Below, piece by piece: positions 35,172-44,892 of a stretch of DNA of 46,931 nt. The DNA comes from Oscillospiraceae bacterium (GTDB taxonomy: Bacteria; Bacillota; Clostridia; Oscillospirales; Ruminococcaceae). The notes below the pieces were generated by a model. The model saw only the letters and a list, made by a program, of their open reading frames with translations. It had not been told where the DNA came from and searched no databases. Numbering within the stretch: position 1 is the first letter of the stretch; each line of letters begins with the position of its first letter. The DNA lies in the NCBI GenBank assembly GCA_022508965.1, contig JAFLUD010000004.1:1-46931 (forward strand). Direction: 5' to 3'. Both the position numbers and the translations under genes were made by a program.

Positions 35172-37379
35172 ATGAGAATTACAAACGCTACGCTTATGAG
35201 AGGATACAACCGCGATTTTAACCGGTTGCTTTCCCAGAAAAATAAGATCGAAAGACAGATTACCTCGACCAGAAACTTCGTGAGAGCATCCGAGGCTCCG
35301 CTTTCTGCGGCAAAGGCGCTTAACGTAAGAAAGTCCTACTACTACTCCGAGCAGCACAAGGAAAACCTCAAGGTTGCATCCAAGTTCTACACCGAGGCTG
35401 AGACCTCGCTGCTCCAGGTATCCGATAAGATGGCACAGATCCGCGAGACGATAATCGCGGCGTGCAACACCACAAAGGATAGGCAGGAATGGGCAATTTA
35501 CGCTCAGCAGCTGGAAACCAGCGCACGAGAGCTTTGCGCGATCTTCAACACCGACAGTGCTGGACGCGCGATCTTCGGCGGCGAGAGCGACAACGGACTT
35601 CCGTTTACGATAATCGAAGACAGCAACGGAAATGCCGCTACGGTTCTCTATCACGGAGTTCCCGTTAATGCGTTAAGCGATTATTTCTCGTTCCCCTACT
35701 CCGACGACGTATATATCGACATAGGTCTTGGAATGTACACCGACCAGCGCTCGCATTACACCGATCCTCAGTCGGTACTCCGCACCTCCTTTAACGGCGC
35801 GAAGGTTTCGGGCTGCGGCGCGGAATACGGCGTGGCGGACGTTGATCTCTCGGCTATCAAGGAGAGCAGAAAATACTGCATCGACGTATACGCGGGTAAT
35901 GTAAAGAAAACAATCACCTTCACCGGAAAAGGAAGCTATGCCGAAAACGTTGAAGAGATCAATAAGCAGCTTAAGGAAGCGTTCAAGAAGGAGATCGCAT
36001 ACGGCAAGGATTATCCCGAGATGGACGCGCAGGGCGTTATTTCCCTGAGAGATTCCGAGGGCAAGGCTGTTGAAAACGGCATCGTTTGCGTGGTAAACAA
36101 CACCATTAAAGAACCCAGAGCCGAAAAGCTGGTGGTTGACAACGATTCCGGCTATACCGATAAATACAGACTCAAGCTCTCCGAGCTTGAAGAGGGCAGA
36201 GTTTACAAGGTAAACGTGACCGTAGGCGGAGTAACCAAGACTATCGAGTTTGAGGCGGGCACGGACAATCTTGCCGATTCCGACAACCCCGTTTACCGCG
36301 AGGATGTCACCGTTCAGAATTTCCAGGCAGCTCTGGACGCGGCATTCGGAGAGGGCGTAGTAAACATCTCCCCCAACGACCCCACAAAGGGCATTGTTTC
36401 CTCCGAGGGTCAGACAGTAAAGCTCACCAAAGGAATCGTTGAAGACGGTGAAACCGAGGAGGAGCAGGAGGTCAATATCGTATCTGTAAGCTCTTCTTCT
36501 AAAGACAAGATCAACCTCAAGTCCATAAAGAACGACGGAGAGTCCGAGTACTCCTTTAAGATCGGCTCCAATGTTATCACCTTTAAAGCGGGCGATAACG
36601 AAACAGAAACTCTCAGCAACATAAGCCAGGCAATAAGAGACAAGGGTCTTACGGGCTATACGATAGATACCAAGGGCATCATTAAGAACGCCGCCGGCGA
36701 GCCGGTTGCGATCGAGCCGTCCGGCACCGAGAATTCCGTAACGGTCGGCACCTGGACGGATTATACCATAGCGCTCAGCAGCGACGACCTGATCGAGGGC
36801 AACAAATACTCTCTGAAGGTGATCGTAGGCAATACCGTAAAGAACATAGATTTCACCGCGGGAGCAGACGAGGCTGAAAACCGCCAGGCAATTCAGGACG
36901 CGCTGGATAAAGCGTTCGGAGCCGGAACGGTAAATATCGACGCAGACGGCAACATCACCGCGGCAGGCGGAAAGTCGGTAAGCGTTTCCAACAACGAGAC
37001 CAACAAGGCTGACGATCTGCTTTTCGAGAGAGAGGCTATCTACTCCAACAACTACATTCAGCTTACGCTGGACGCCGCAAGAGCGCTCCGCAACGGCGAT
37101 CTCGAATACGCGAACGGCTGTATCGACAGAATCGTTTCCGCAAACGAGAATCTGCTGGTTGAGATCGCGGATCTCGGCTGCAACGAGGAGTTCATAGACT
37201 TCAACCTCACGAGAATAACCACCAGAGAGGAAAATCTGGCAGAGCGCCAGAACGAGCTGGAGTTTATCGATCCCGAAAAGGCGATAACGCTTTGGAAGAC
37301 ATACGAGGCATTGTACAACGCTTGCCTGCAGATGTCAAGCACAGTAGTTCCCAACAGTATTTTCAATTACATGAAGTAA
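35172..37379 (+). CDS. flgL: Flagellar hook-associated protein FlgL (HAP3), expanded to 735 aa
   Basis: N-terminal MRITNATLMRGYNRDFNRLLSQKNKIERQITSTRNFVRASEAP; flagellin-like C-terminus; four repeat modules between. Confidence 0.9.
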   Translation: MRITNATLMRGYNRDFNRLLSQKNKIERQITSTRNFVRASEAPLSAAKALNVRKSYYYSEQHKENLKVASKFYTEAETSLLQVSDKMAQIRETIIAACNTTKDRQEWAIYAQQLETSARELCAIFNTDSAGRAIFGGESDNGLPFTIIEDSNGNAATVLYHGVPVNALSDYFSFPYSDDVYIDIGLGMYTDQRSHYTDPQSVLRTSFNGAKVSGCGAEYGVADVDLSAIKESRKYCIDVYAGNVKKTITFTGKGSYAENVEEINKQLKEAFKKEIAYGKDYPEMDAQGVISLRDSEGKAVENGIVCVVNNTIKEPRAEKLVVDNDSGYTDKYRLKLSELEEGRVYKVNVTVGGVTKTIEFEAGTDNLADSDNPVYREDVTVQNFQAALDAAFGEGVVNISPNDPTKGIVSSEGQTVKLTKGIVEDGETEEEQEVNIVSVSSSSKDKINLKSIKNDGESEYSFKIGSNVITFKAGDNETETLSNISQAIRDKGLTGYTIDTKGIIKNAAGEPVAIEPSGTENSVTVGTWTDYTIALSSDDLIEGNKYSLKVIVGNTVKNIDFTAGADEAENRQAIQDALDKAFGAGTVNIDADGNITAAGGKSVSVSNNETNKADDLLFEREAIYSNNYIQLTLDAARALRNGDLEYANGCIDRIVSANENLLVEIADLGCNEEFIDFNLTRITTREENLAERQNELEFIDPEKAITLWKTYEALYNACLQMSSTVVPNSIFNYMK

Positions 37380-37409
37380 TTGCATATAAATCACAAGGAG
37401 GTGTTTTGA

Positions 37410-38039
37410 GTGATTCCTAACCTGCTTCAGATCACGACGATCCCGATACAGATCGAGATCAAAATAACAAACGCCAAGTACCAGCCGTCCGAGTCGGGGG
37501 TTGAAAGGCAGCCGAAGGTGAATATCACCACCAAAAACGGCGAGTTTGTTATGCAGGCAGAGCCGCTTAGACTCAACATTGATACCTATCAGGCAAGAAA
37601 GAGCCTGGGCTATGGGCACATGACCGACGGAGATATGCTCAAGCAAAAGGCGCAGGAGGGCTTTTCAATAGCTTTCCAGGGAACCGCAAAGGTAGCAACG
37701 GACGGAAACAGCCTTGCAAAGGGAATGTCTCCCTCCGAGATCGCCATCAACAACGCGAGAGCGGGTGCTACCGTTCAGACGATCATGGAGTTCCTTCCAA
37801 AAGAAGGCGCGGATATAACCTTTGACGGCGGAACGCTCAATATCGAATACCGGATGGGCAGTCAGGACTTTGACTGGGACGTTCACAACCAGCTTCCGAT
37901 GGAGTTTATCCCGGGAAGCGTAGAGTTTATAATTCGCGACAGACCGCGTGTTGAGATCGAGTACGTCGGCGATCCGATCTATGTCCCGCCGAGTGCTAAT
38001 CCCAATTACGAACCGTCACCGTTTGATGTTAAGGGATGA
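37410..38039 (+). CDS. DUF6470/YviE-like flagellar-cluster protein
   Basis: Position between flgL and fliW as yviE in Bacillus; RLNIDTYQARKSLGYGHMTDGDMLKQ. Confidence 0.75.
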   Translation: MIPNLLQITTIPIQIEIKITNAKYQPSESGVERQPKVNITTKNGEFVMQAEPLRLNIDTYQARKSLGYGHMTDGDMLKQKAQEGFSIAFQGTAKVATDGNSLAKGMSPSEIAINNARAGATVQTIMEFLPKEGADITFDGGTLNIEYRMGSQDFDWDVHNQLPMEFIPGSVEFIIRDRPRVEIEYVGDPIYVPPSANPNYEPSPFDVKG

Positions 38040-38045
38040 TAAGAA

Positions 38046-38483
38046 ATGAAAATAGTAACAAGAGATTTTGGCGAAATTGAAATTGATGACAGCACGATCA
38101 TCAGTATCCCCAACGGAATTCTCGGATTTGAGGACACAAAGCGCTATACGCTTTTAAGTCCTCTCGGGGAAGACACCTTCCCGATGTGGCTTCAGTCGGT
38201 AGACGGCACCTCGCCATGCTTTGTGGTGTACGATCCTATGCTGATCTATTCCGACTACCGCTTTGAGATAACCGACGAGGAACAGGCTCTGCTGAAAATC
38301 GATGAAAACACGCCCTATCGCTGCTTAGCGGTCGCGATAGTTCCCGACGATTACAGGAAAACGACGATCAACCTGCGCTGTCCGATCGTAATCAACACAA
38401 AAGACAGCATCGCGGCGCAGATAATTCTTGAGGATTACGATTTCAAGTGTCCTGTTTATTCAGAAGAATACAAGGAGGCTTAA
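38046..38483 (+). CDS. fliW: Flagellar assembly factor FliW
   Basis: IPNGILGFEDTKRYTLL, WLQSVDGTSPCFVVYDP. Confidence 0.95.
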   Translation: MKIVTRDFGEIEIDDSTIISIPNGILGFEDTKRYTLLSPLGEDTFPMWLQSVDGTSPCFVVYDPMLIYSDYRFEITDEEQALLKIDENTPYRCLAVAIVPDDYRKTTINLRCPIVINTKDSIAAQIILEDYDFKCPVYSEEYKEA

Positions 38484-38487
38484 GGTT

Positions 38488-38721
38488 ATGTTGGTGGTAA
38501 CGCGAAAGCCCGACGAGAGCATTACGATTGCCGACAACATAGAGATCACCGTGCTGGAAATAACCAAAGACAAGGTGAAGATCGGAATCAACGCTCCCAA
38601 AGAGGTAAAGATATTCCGAAGTGAGCTTAAAACGCTCCGTCAGACTAACGAGCAGTCAGCAAACGCGTCCGGCGCGGCAATAAAGCAGCTTCTTGATTCC
38701 CATAAAGGGATAAACCCTTAA
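38488..38721 (+). CDS. csrA: Carbon storage regulator CsrA
   Basis: MLVVTRKPDESITIADNIEITVLEITKDKVKIGINAPKEVKIFRSEL; ATG 38488 after AAGGAGG. Confidence 0.96.
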   Translation: MLVVTRKPDESITIADNIEITVLEITKDKVKIGINAPKEVKIFRSELKTLRQTNEQSANASGAAIKQLLDSHKGINP

Positions 38722-38769
38722 GCGACAGGATAAAGCCGCACAGAACAATAGCACAGGAGGATTAAGATT

Positions 38770-41217
38770 ATGAGCGATTTAATGCGCCTTGCGGGTCTCA
38801 ACTCGGGATTTGATACCGAGTCTATGATCCAGAAAATGATGTCTGCATACCAGACAAAGATCGACAACCAGAGCAAGAAGCTGACAAAGCTTCAGTGGCA
38901 GCAGGAAGCATACCGCGACGTTATTTCCAAGCTGTCCGGCTTCAAGGGCAAGTATTTTGATATTCTTAAAAGAGACAGCTATCTGTTAAGCCCGTCTACT
39001 TTCTCGAAGTTTAAGGCTACCATCACGAACAAGTTCGATCCGGATAAGTCTCCGAGAATTTCCGTGACCTCTGCGTCCAACGCGGTAGAGGGCAATTATT
39101 CGTTTAAGGTAAAGCAGACGGCTTCCGCGGCGAAGATGACAGGCAGATCCATGACTCCCGAGTCCTTTAAGCTGGATCTTGAGCACGCCGCAAACACCTC
39201 CGATTATGAGGTGATCGAAAACGAGGACGGCACCAAGAGCAGAAGCTATAACTTCGCGCTTGACGTTAAGGTCGGCAACGTTTCCAAGACCGTTGAGTTC
39301 ACGGTTGACATTGCCGAGGACGAAAACGGCAAGATCGATATGGGAGAGTTCTCTTCCAAGATCCAGGATTCGCTCAACCAGCAGTTCCACGAAGAGTTCG
39401 GAACTACCGGAAAGAATGTAAATAACGCAAACCACAACGTTACCGGCGGCGTTGATGAAAACGGAAACGAGTTCTTCCTCACCGCAAAGGTTGCCGACGA
39501 CGGCAAAACTATGGAGTTCCTGGTAGGCGGAAACGCCGCGGTCACCATCGGCGAGAAAGAGGGTAACTTCGGTCTTACGCAGTCCAGCTACCTCACGGGC
39601 GTTGACACCACGTCGGTAGTTACGGGAATCAACTCCGTTGCTGTTACCGTAAAGGGCGTAACCAAGAGCGTTTCCTTTGACGGCGTTTCGAAAACCTATT
39701 TCGACAGCCGCGACGAGGAAGGAAACGAGGAGATCCTCGACGAATATAACCGCCTCAAGGAAGCCGCTTACAGAAAGAAGAACGGCCTAGCAGAGGACGA
39801 GGAGATAAATCCCGAGGATCTTGAGGCGTTCGAATATTCCAGTGCTCAGGCGGCTAAGGACAGAAACGCCGAGGCTCTCACCAACGCGCTGAATGACGCA
39901 TACAAAGACGAGTTCGGAGAGGGCAGCATCACCTTCTCGATCAGCGCTACCGGCTATATGATGGCGGTTAACGAGAACAACGTTGCTCAGGAATTCACCA
40001 TCACCTCCACCTCAGGTGGAACGCTCGGTCTTGGCAAGGCGTTTACTACCAACAAGTTTGCCGAGGGCGCTTCCCTCTATGAAATGGGAATCGCAAGCGA
40101 GGACGAGGTTGTTTCCTTCAAGATCAACGGTCAGGAGATCAAGGTAAGAGCGACCGATTCCATAGAAGATCTTTTGAACGCGGTAAACAAGAGCGGAGCA
40201 GGCGTTACCATGACCTACTCCAAGCTGGACAACAAGTTTGTCATCACCGCAAACGACATGGGCAACAGCGGCAGGATCAATATCGAAGACGAAAAGGGCT
40301 TTGCCGCAAAGCTCGGACTTGACGCTCCCGTTGTAGAGGGCACGAACGCGATCATTGAGATCGACGGCGTTGAGATCGTACATAACGACAACTCCTACAC
40401 CATCGACGGTCACACTATCAGCTTCGAGGACGCGGAGCTTGACACCGAATATACCATCGGCGTGAAGAAGGATTACACCGACGTAAAGCAGGTGATCAAG
40501 GACTTCGTAAACGATTATAACAAGCTGCTCGACGATATCTACGGTCACATCAACACCGCCAAGGCGCGCGATGATAAGAACCGCACATACGATCCCCTTA
40601 CGGACGCCGAAATGGAAGAGATGACCGAAAAGGAGATCGAGAAGTGGAACGAGCGTGCTAAGCAGGGTGCGATCTACCACGACACCACCGTTACCATGAT
40701 CATGTCCAAGCTACGTACCGTTCTGTACGATTCCATAAAGCTCGAGGACGGCAGCTCGTTCGGTCTTGTAAATCTGGGAATCAGAACCGTTTCCTATGAA
40801 GACAACCCCAGCGACAGCTTGATGGGCAAGCTCAGGATCGACGAGGATAAACTCGACGAAGCGTTTGAGAAGAATCCCGACGCTATCGCAAGACTCTTCA
40901 CCGACTCCAGCGAAAGCGTAATGAGAAAGATCAACAACGTCATCGACAGCGCTATCCAGGATACTGGTTCGAATAAGGGATCGCTTGTACGCAAGGCAGG
41001 TCTTGAGGGTCACGTATCCGCCAAGGACAATCAGATCTACAAGCAGATGGAGGCGATCCAGAAGCGCATCAACTCGCTGAAAACTCGTTACGAGAAGAAA
41101 GAAGAGTACTGGTGGAGCGTATTTACCCGTCTGGAGTCGATGATGGCAGACTTCAACAGCCAGTCCGCGTATATGCAAAGCTACCTCAGCAACAACAGCG
41201 GTAACAACTCCCAGTAA
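38770..41217 (+). CDS. fliD: Flagellar cap protein FliD (HAP2), 815 aa
   Basis: LAGLNSGFDTESMIQKMMSAYQTKID N-terminus; C-terminal LKTRYEKKEEYWWSVFTRLESMMADFNSQSAYMQSYL. Confidence 0.95.
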   Translation: MSDLMRLAGLNSGFDTESMIQKMMSAYQTKIDNQSKKLTKLQWQQEAYRDVISKLSGFKGKYFDILKRDSYLLSPSTFSKFKATITNKFDPDKSPRISVTSASNAVEGNYSFKVKQTASAAKMTGRSMTPESFKLDLEHAANTSDYEVIENEDGTKSRSYNFALDVKVGNVSKTVEFTVDIAEDENGKIDMGEFSSKIQDSLNQQFHEEFGTTGKNVNNANHNVTGGVDENGNEFFLTAKVADDGKTMEFLVGGNAAVTIGEKEGNFGLTQSSYLTGVDTTSVVTGINSVAVTVKGVTKSVSFDGVSKTYFDSRDEEGNEEILDEYNRLKEAAYRKKNGLAEDEEINPEDLEAFEYSSAQAAKDRNAEALTNALNDAYKDEFGEGSITFSISATGYMMAVNENNVAQEFTITSTSGGTLGLGKAFTTNKFAEGASLYEMGIASEDEVVSFKINGQEIKVRATDSIEDLLNAVNKSGAGVTMTYSKLDNKFVITANDMGNSGRINIEDEKGFAAKLGLDAPVVEGTNAIIEIDGVEIVHNDNSYTIDGHTISFEDAELDTEYTIGVKKDYTDVKQVIKDFVNDYNKLLDDIYGHINTAKARDDKNRTYDPLTDAEMEEMTEKEIEKWNERAKQGAIYHDTTVTMIMSKLRTVLYDSIKLEDGSSFGLVNLGIRTVSYEDNPSDSLMGKLRIDEDKLDEAFEKNPDAIARLFTDSSESVMRKINNVIDSAIQDTGSNKGSLVRKAGLEGHVSAKDNQIYKQMEAIQKRINSLKTRYEKKEEYWWSVFTRLESMMADFNSQSAYMQSYLSNNSGNNSQ

Positions 41218-41242
41218 ACCGTAAGAAGGACTGATTTTTGAT

Positions 41243-41656
41243 ATGGTAAATCCTTATTCCCAATACAAAAAACAGACTGTCACGACAATGACACCTGTGG
41301 AGGTTGTTATAAGATTATACAGCGAAATAGAACGCCAGCTCGCGATCGGCATAAACTGTGTTGAGGAGAAAGATTTGGTGAAAGCCAACGCGGCGTTCGT
41401 TAAAGCGGAGGAGTGCATAGACGCTCTCCGCGAGACGCTGGATATGTCCGTTCCGATCTCCCAAAACCTCGAAAGCCTGTATATCTTCTTTTACAAGGAA
41501 ATAGTCAAGGCAAATGTCACAAAGGATCTCACCGAGATCAAGAAGATCATTCCGATGTTCGGCGAGCTGCGCGACGCGTTTACGCAGGTAAGCCAGATGA
41601 CAAGAGAAGAGATCGAGGCTCAGGAGAAGGCAAATCAGAAAAAGAGTCTGTTCTGA
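41243..41656 (+). CDS. fliS: Flagellin chaperone FliS
   Basis: NPYSQYKKQTVTTMTPVEVVIRLYSEIERQLAIGINCVEEKDLVKAN. Confidence 0.9.
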   Translation: MVNPYSQYKKQTVTTMTPVEVVIRLYSEIERQLAIGINCVEEKDLVKANAAFVKAEECIDALRETLDMSVPISQNLESLYIFFYKEIVKANVTKDLTEIKKIIPMFGELRDAFTQVSQMTREEIEAQEKANQKKSLF

Positions 41657-41723
41657 TCCGATCGAGGACAAATCAACCGACACAAAATCAAAATTACAGC
41701 CAAAATTCAAAGGGGGGAATATT

Positions 41724-42209
41724 ATGGCAGAGCTTTTTGGATGTGAAAAAGCAATGGAGCTGATGACGGAAATTCTCACGACGCTCCAGGAATACGAAAA
41801 ACAAACCGACAGCATGATAAACGCCGATTTGGAAATTCTCCAACAAGGGCTTATTGCCAGAAATGAGCTTATTGAGACCCTCGATGAATTGAAGGATGAC
41901 CTTGACGCGGTCGTGGAATGTGAGTCTCCCGAAGAATCCTCGCTTTTAAAAGCGCTGATAAACGGCAGTTATGTAAGCGTTCCGCTTGACGAGACACACA
42001 AGAAGCTGCAGCTTTTGCAGAAGAATATCTCTGTAACAAAACAGAGGATATTGGACAAAGACAGGGTGATCTCGGGGCAGTTCAAAGAGCGCCATGTAGA
42101 TTCGCGCCGCGAGCTTGAGCAGTTAAAGCAGACCAAGCAGAAGATCGGCTACTACAACAGCGCAGTTGTCGGAAAAGCGACGGGACAGTCGCTTAACAAA
42201 AATCTGTAA
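41724..42209 (+). CDS. FliT/FlgN-like flagellar helical protein
   Basis: Helical 161-aa protein directly after fliS. Confidence 0.5.
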   Translation: MAELFGCEKAMELMTEILTTLQEYEKQTDSMINADLEILQQGLIARNELIETLDELKDDLDAVVECESPEESSLLKALINGSYVSVPLDETHKKLQLLQKNISVTKQRILDKDRVISGQFKERHVDSRRELEQLKQTKQKIGYYNSAVVGKATGQSLNKNL

Positions 42210-42217
42210 ATAATAAT

Positions 42218-42244
42218 AACCGCCTGCCCTATGGGTAGGCGGTT
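42218..42244 (+). terminator. Hairpin after the flagellar operon; no U-tract
   Basis: AACCGCCTGCCC-TAT-GGGTAGGCGGTT. Confidence 0.55.
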
Positions 42245-42266
42245 CAGTCTGTGAGGGGGAAAGCAG

Positions 42267-43157
42267 TTGAAATGCGAGCTATGTCCGCGAAAATGCGGAA
42301 TTGACCGCTCCGCATCGCGGGGCTTTTGCAAAATGGGCGAGAAGATCACCGCGGCAAAGGCAATGCTCCACTATTGGGAGGAGCCGTGCATTTCGGGAAC
42401 GCGCGGCTCGGGAGCAGTGTTTTTCTCGGGCTGTGTAATGAGATGCGCGTTCTGTCAGAACTTCGATATCAGCGCCGAAAATAACGGGCGCGAGATCACC
42501 GAGGAGCGTCTCGCGGAAATATTTCTGGAGCTTCAGCAGCAGGGCGCGCAGAATATTAATCTCGTAAACCCCACGCATTTTGTTCCGCAGATAATCGGCG
42601 CTATAACCGCCGCGAAAAGCCGCGGGCTGCGCCTGCCGATCGTGTACAACAGCGGCGGCTATGAGCGCGTCGAAACGCTGAGATCGCTGGAGGGTATGAT
42701 CGACATTTATCTGCCCGACGTGAAGTATTTTTCCGACGAGCTTGCAGGATACCTATCGCAGGCTCCGAATTATTTTGAAACGGCGATGAACGCGGTCGCC
42801 GAAACGCTCCGCCAGACAGGCGCTCCGGTTTTCGATGAGAATGACGAGATACTCGTTCGCGGAACGGTCGTTCGTCACCTCGTATTGCCCGGGCAATACA
42901 AGGATTCGATAGAGGTAATAAATCGGCTTGCAGAGCGGTTTGGCGAGAATATCCTGTTCAGCCTGATGAGCCAGTACACGCCGTTCGGCAGGGTGAAAAC
43001 CGACGAGGGGTTCCAAAAATTCAACCGCCGCATCACTACCTTCGAGTATCAAAAAGTCCTCGACGCGGCGATAAGCTGCGGACTTCGCGGCTATATGCAG
43101 GAGAAATCCTCCGCAAAGGAGGAGTATACTCCAAATTTTGATCTTGAGGGAATATAA
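42267..43157 (+). CDS. Radical SAM protein of the PflX (COG1313) type
   Basis: GCVMRCAFCQNFDIS gives CxxxCxxC; N-terminal CELCPRKCGIDR cysteine cluster. TTG start. Confidence 0.85.
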   Translation: MKCELCPRKCGIDRSASRGFCKMGEKITAAKAMLHYWEEPCISGTRGSGAVFFSGCVMRCAFCQNFDISAENNGREITEERLAEIFLELQQQGAQNINLVNPTHFVPQIIGAITAAKSRGLRLPIVYNSGGYERVETLRSLEGMIDIYLPDVKYFSDELAGYLSQAPNYFETAMNAVAETLRQTGAPVFDENDEILVRGTVVRHLVLPGQYKDSIEVINRLAERFGENILFSLMSQYTPFGRVKTDEGFQKFNRRITTFEYQKVLDAAISCGLRGYMQEKSSAKEEYTPNFDLEGI

Positions 43158-43192
43158 GGCTACACTACACAAAAATTGTGCGGTGTTGCCTT
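43156..43192. terminator. Imperfect hairpin between convergent genes
   Basis: AAGGC-T-ACAC-TA-CACAA-AAA-TTGTG-CG-GTGT-T-GCCTT. Confidence 0.7.
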
Positions 43193-43194
43193 GG

Positions 43195-44055
43195 TTATTT
43201 CTTCGCGTTTGCGGCAGCTCGAAACAGCATTGACAGTGCGAGGCAAGCGGTGATCGAAACGCCGATAGCCGTAACGTACTTGAAGCCCGACAGCACGGGA
43301 CAAGTCGAGATCGCGGCGGTCACAGCAATTAATATAAACACGGCGTTGCAAAACTTCGGGTGCTTTTTGCCGATGATGAACGCGAGAATTGTGAGGATAA
43401 CCGCAGCCACTGTCAGAACCGAAGTGATAAGCGGCGAGAAGTGCGCCAAGCCGAACGGAGTGGGGTCAAAATACGAGTGGTAGGTGTTGTGGAGCGGTTC
43501 TCCGGGCGGCGCTGCCCACCATAATACGACCCCGTTCGGGAGCAGCTCTAAAACGATCGCCGCGGCAAGCGCCGCAAGCGAGAGAAGTTCAAAGACTATA
43601 CGCGGAGCTTTTGCTGAACTGCCGGTTATCATAAATATTCCTCCTAAAATTACAAGCACGCCCGGGATCGCAAACAAGACCGAAGACCCCGCGCCCGCCA
43701 TCACCATCGGCGCGAGACACAGGCAAGCCCCGATAATTATAACGATAATTCCAACGGTTTTTCGGATCATTTGTTTGACGTATCTCAGCGTTTTCAAAAC
43801 CGCGCTGTCCGCTTGGGAGCCCGCTTTTTCGGGACCATCGGGATCCATGCGCTCGCCGTTTATCAGCTCCGTCACCGAAACGCCAAGCTCCCTTGCAAGA
43901 ATTTCAAGCACGCTTATATCGGGGAATCCGCGTCCCGTCTCCCATTTCGAAACTGCCTTGTCGGTAACGCCGATGCGGTCTGCAAGCTCCTTTTGAGTGA
44001 GATTATTCTCGGTGCGTAATTTTGTGATGAATTCGCCTGTTTTTTCGGAATTCAT
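43195..44055 (-). CDS. XRE-family HTH regulator with C-terminal membrane helices
   Basis: GEFITKLRTENNLTQKELADRIGVTDKAVSKWETGRGFPDIS followed by several hydrophobic helices; ATG 44055 after AAGGAGGG. Confidence 0.9.
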   Translation of the reverse strand: MNSEKTGEFITKLRTENNLTQKELADRIGVTDKAVSKWETGRGFPDISVLEILARELGVSVTELINGERMDPDGPEKAGSQADSAVLKTLRYVKQMIRKTVGIIVIIIGACLCLAPMVMAGAGSSVLFAIPGVLVILGGIFMITGSSAKAPRIVFELLSLAALAAAIVLELLPNGVVLWWAAPPGEPLHNTYHSYFDPTPFGLAHFSPLITSVLTVAAVILTILAFIIGKKHPKFCNAVFILIAVTAAISTCPVLSGFKYVTAIGVSITACLALSMLFRAAANAKK

Positions 44056-44171
44056 GAAAGTCCCTCCTTTCATTGGCTCTATTATACTATGATACCGCGA
44101 ATTTGTCAACCTACGCTTCGTAGAGTGGCTTTGCAATGGGATTTTTGAGAATAAAAAGCCATCAAAAAGTA

Positions 44172-44208
44172 AATCCCCGAGGCAGTTTTTACTGCTTCGG
44201 GGTAGATT
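44172..44208 (-). terminator. Hairpin downstream of the 44240-44740 gene
   Basis: Arms CCCCGAGGCAG / CTGCTTCGGGG; on the minus strand followed by TTTACTTTTTG. Confidence 0.7.
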
Positions 44209-44239
44209 TTATTATTCGGCTGCTCTCGGAAATCGGAAT

Positions 44240-44740
44240 TTATTTGTTCTGCTTTGCGCTTTTTGTGACAATAATAGTCGATAAATAAAAGATAATATAT
44301 AATCCGCAACCTAAAAAGATTGAATACCAATCCAAATATGAATATATCAGACTAACATATCGATCTAACGGAGTAAAAATAACTGCTAACAGAATTGAGA
44401 AAATCATACCGATAATAGAGCTAAATAAAATATCTTTTTTCTTATAATTTGACAATATGTATTGATAAAACCTCGTTGCATAAATCCAAAATGCAAATAC
44501 TAAAAAGGCGTGGGTCACTCTTTCTAATAGCCTGCCCTTTAATATAAAGGTAAATAAAACAGCAAAAACCGCTATACCTATCAATGGAGATAAATTTATT
44601 ATTATAGATAGAGGTCTAGTTATTTTTGTTGTTCGTTCTTCTGGGCGATTTTTTCTTAATCTCCAACTTATAGCAGAAAAATACACTGCTAAAACAAGTA
44701 TCAATATTACATTTAACACCTTTCTCTTTCCCTCTTTCAA
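44240..44740 (-). CDS. Hypothetical multi-pass membrane protein in an AT-rich patch
   Basis: 166-aa ORF with about four to five hydrophobic segments. Confidence 0.7.
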   Translation of the reverse strand: MKEGKRKVLNVILILVLAVYFSAISWRLRKNRPEERTTKITRPLSIIINLSPLIGIAVFAVLFTFILKGRLLERVTHAFLVFAFWIYATRFYQYILSNYKKKDILFSSIIGMIFSILLAVIFTPLDRYVSLIYSYLDWYSIFLGCGLYIIFYLSTIIVTKSAKQNK

Positions 44741-44892
44741 ATTCCGATTTATAACTATTATACCATAGCGGCAAGCTGCCGCGGGTATTCCCAGCGTATG
44801 CGGAACGGAATTGTGCGCAAATTGCTGTACGGCTTATCCGTTGCTGTTATCATACCATATAATAGTTTTTTGTCAATAAAAACCACGCCGTT

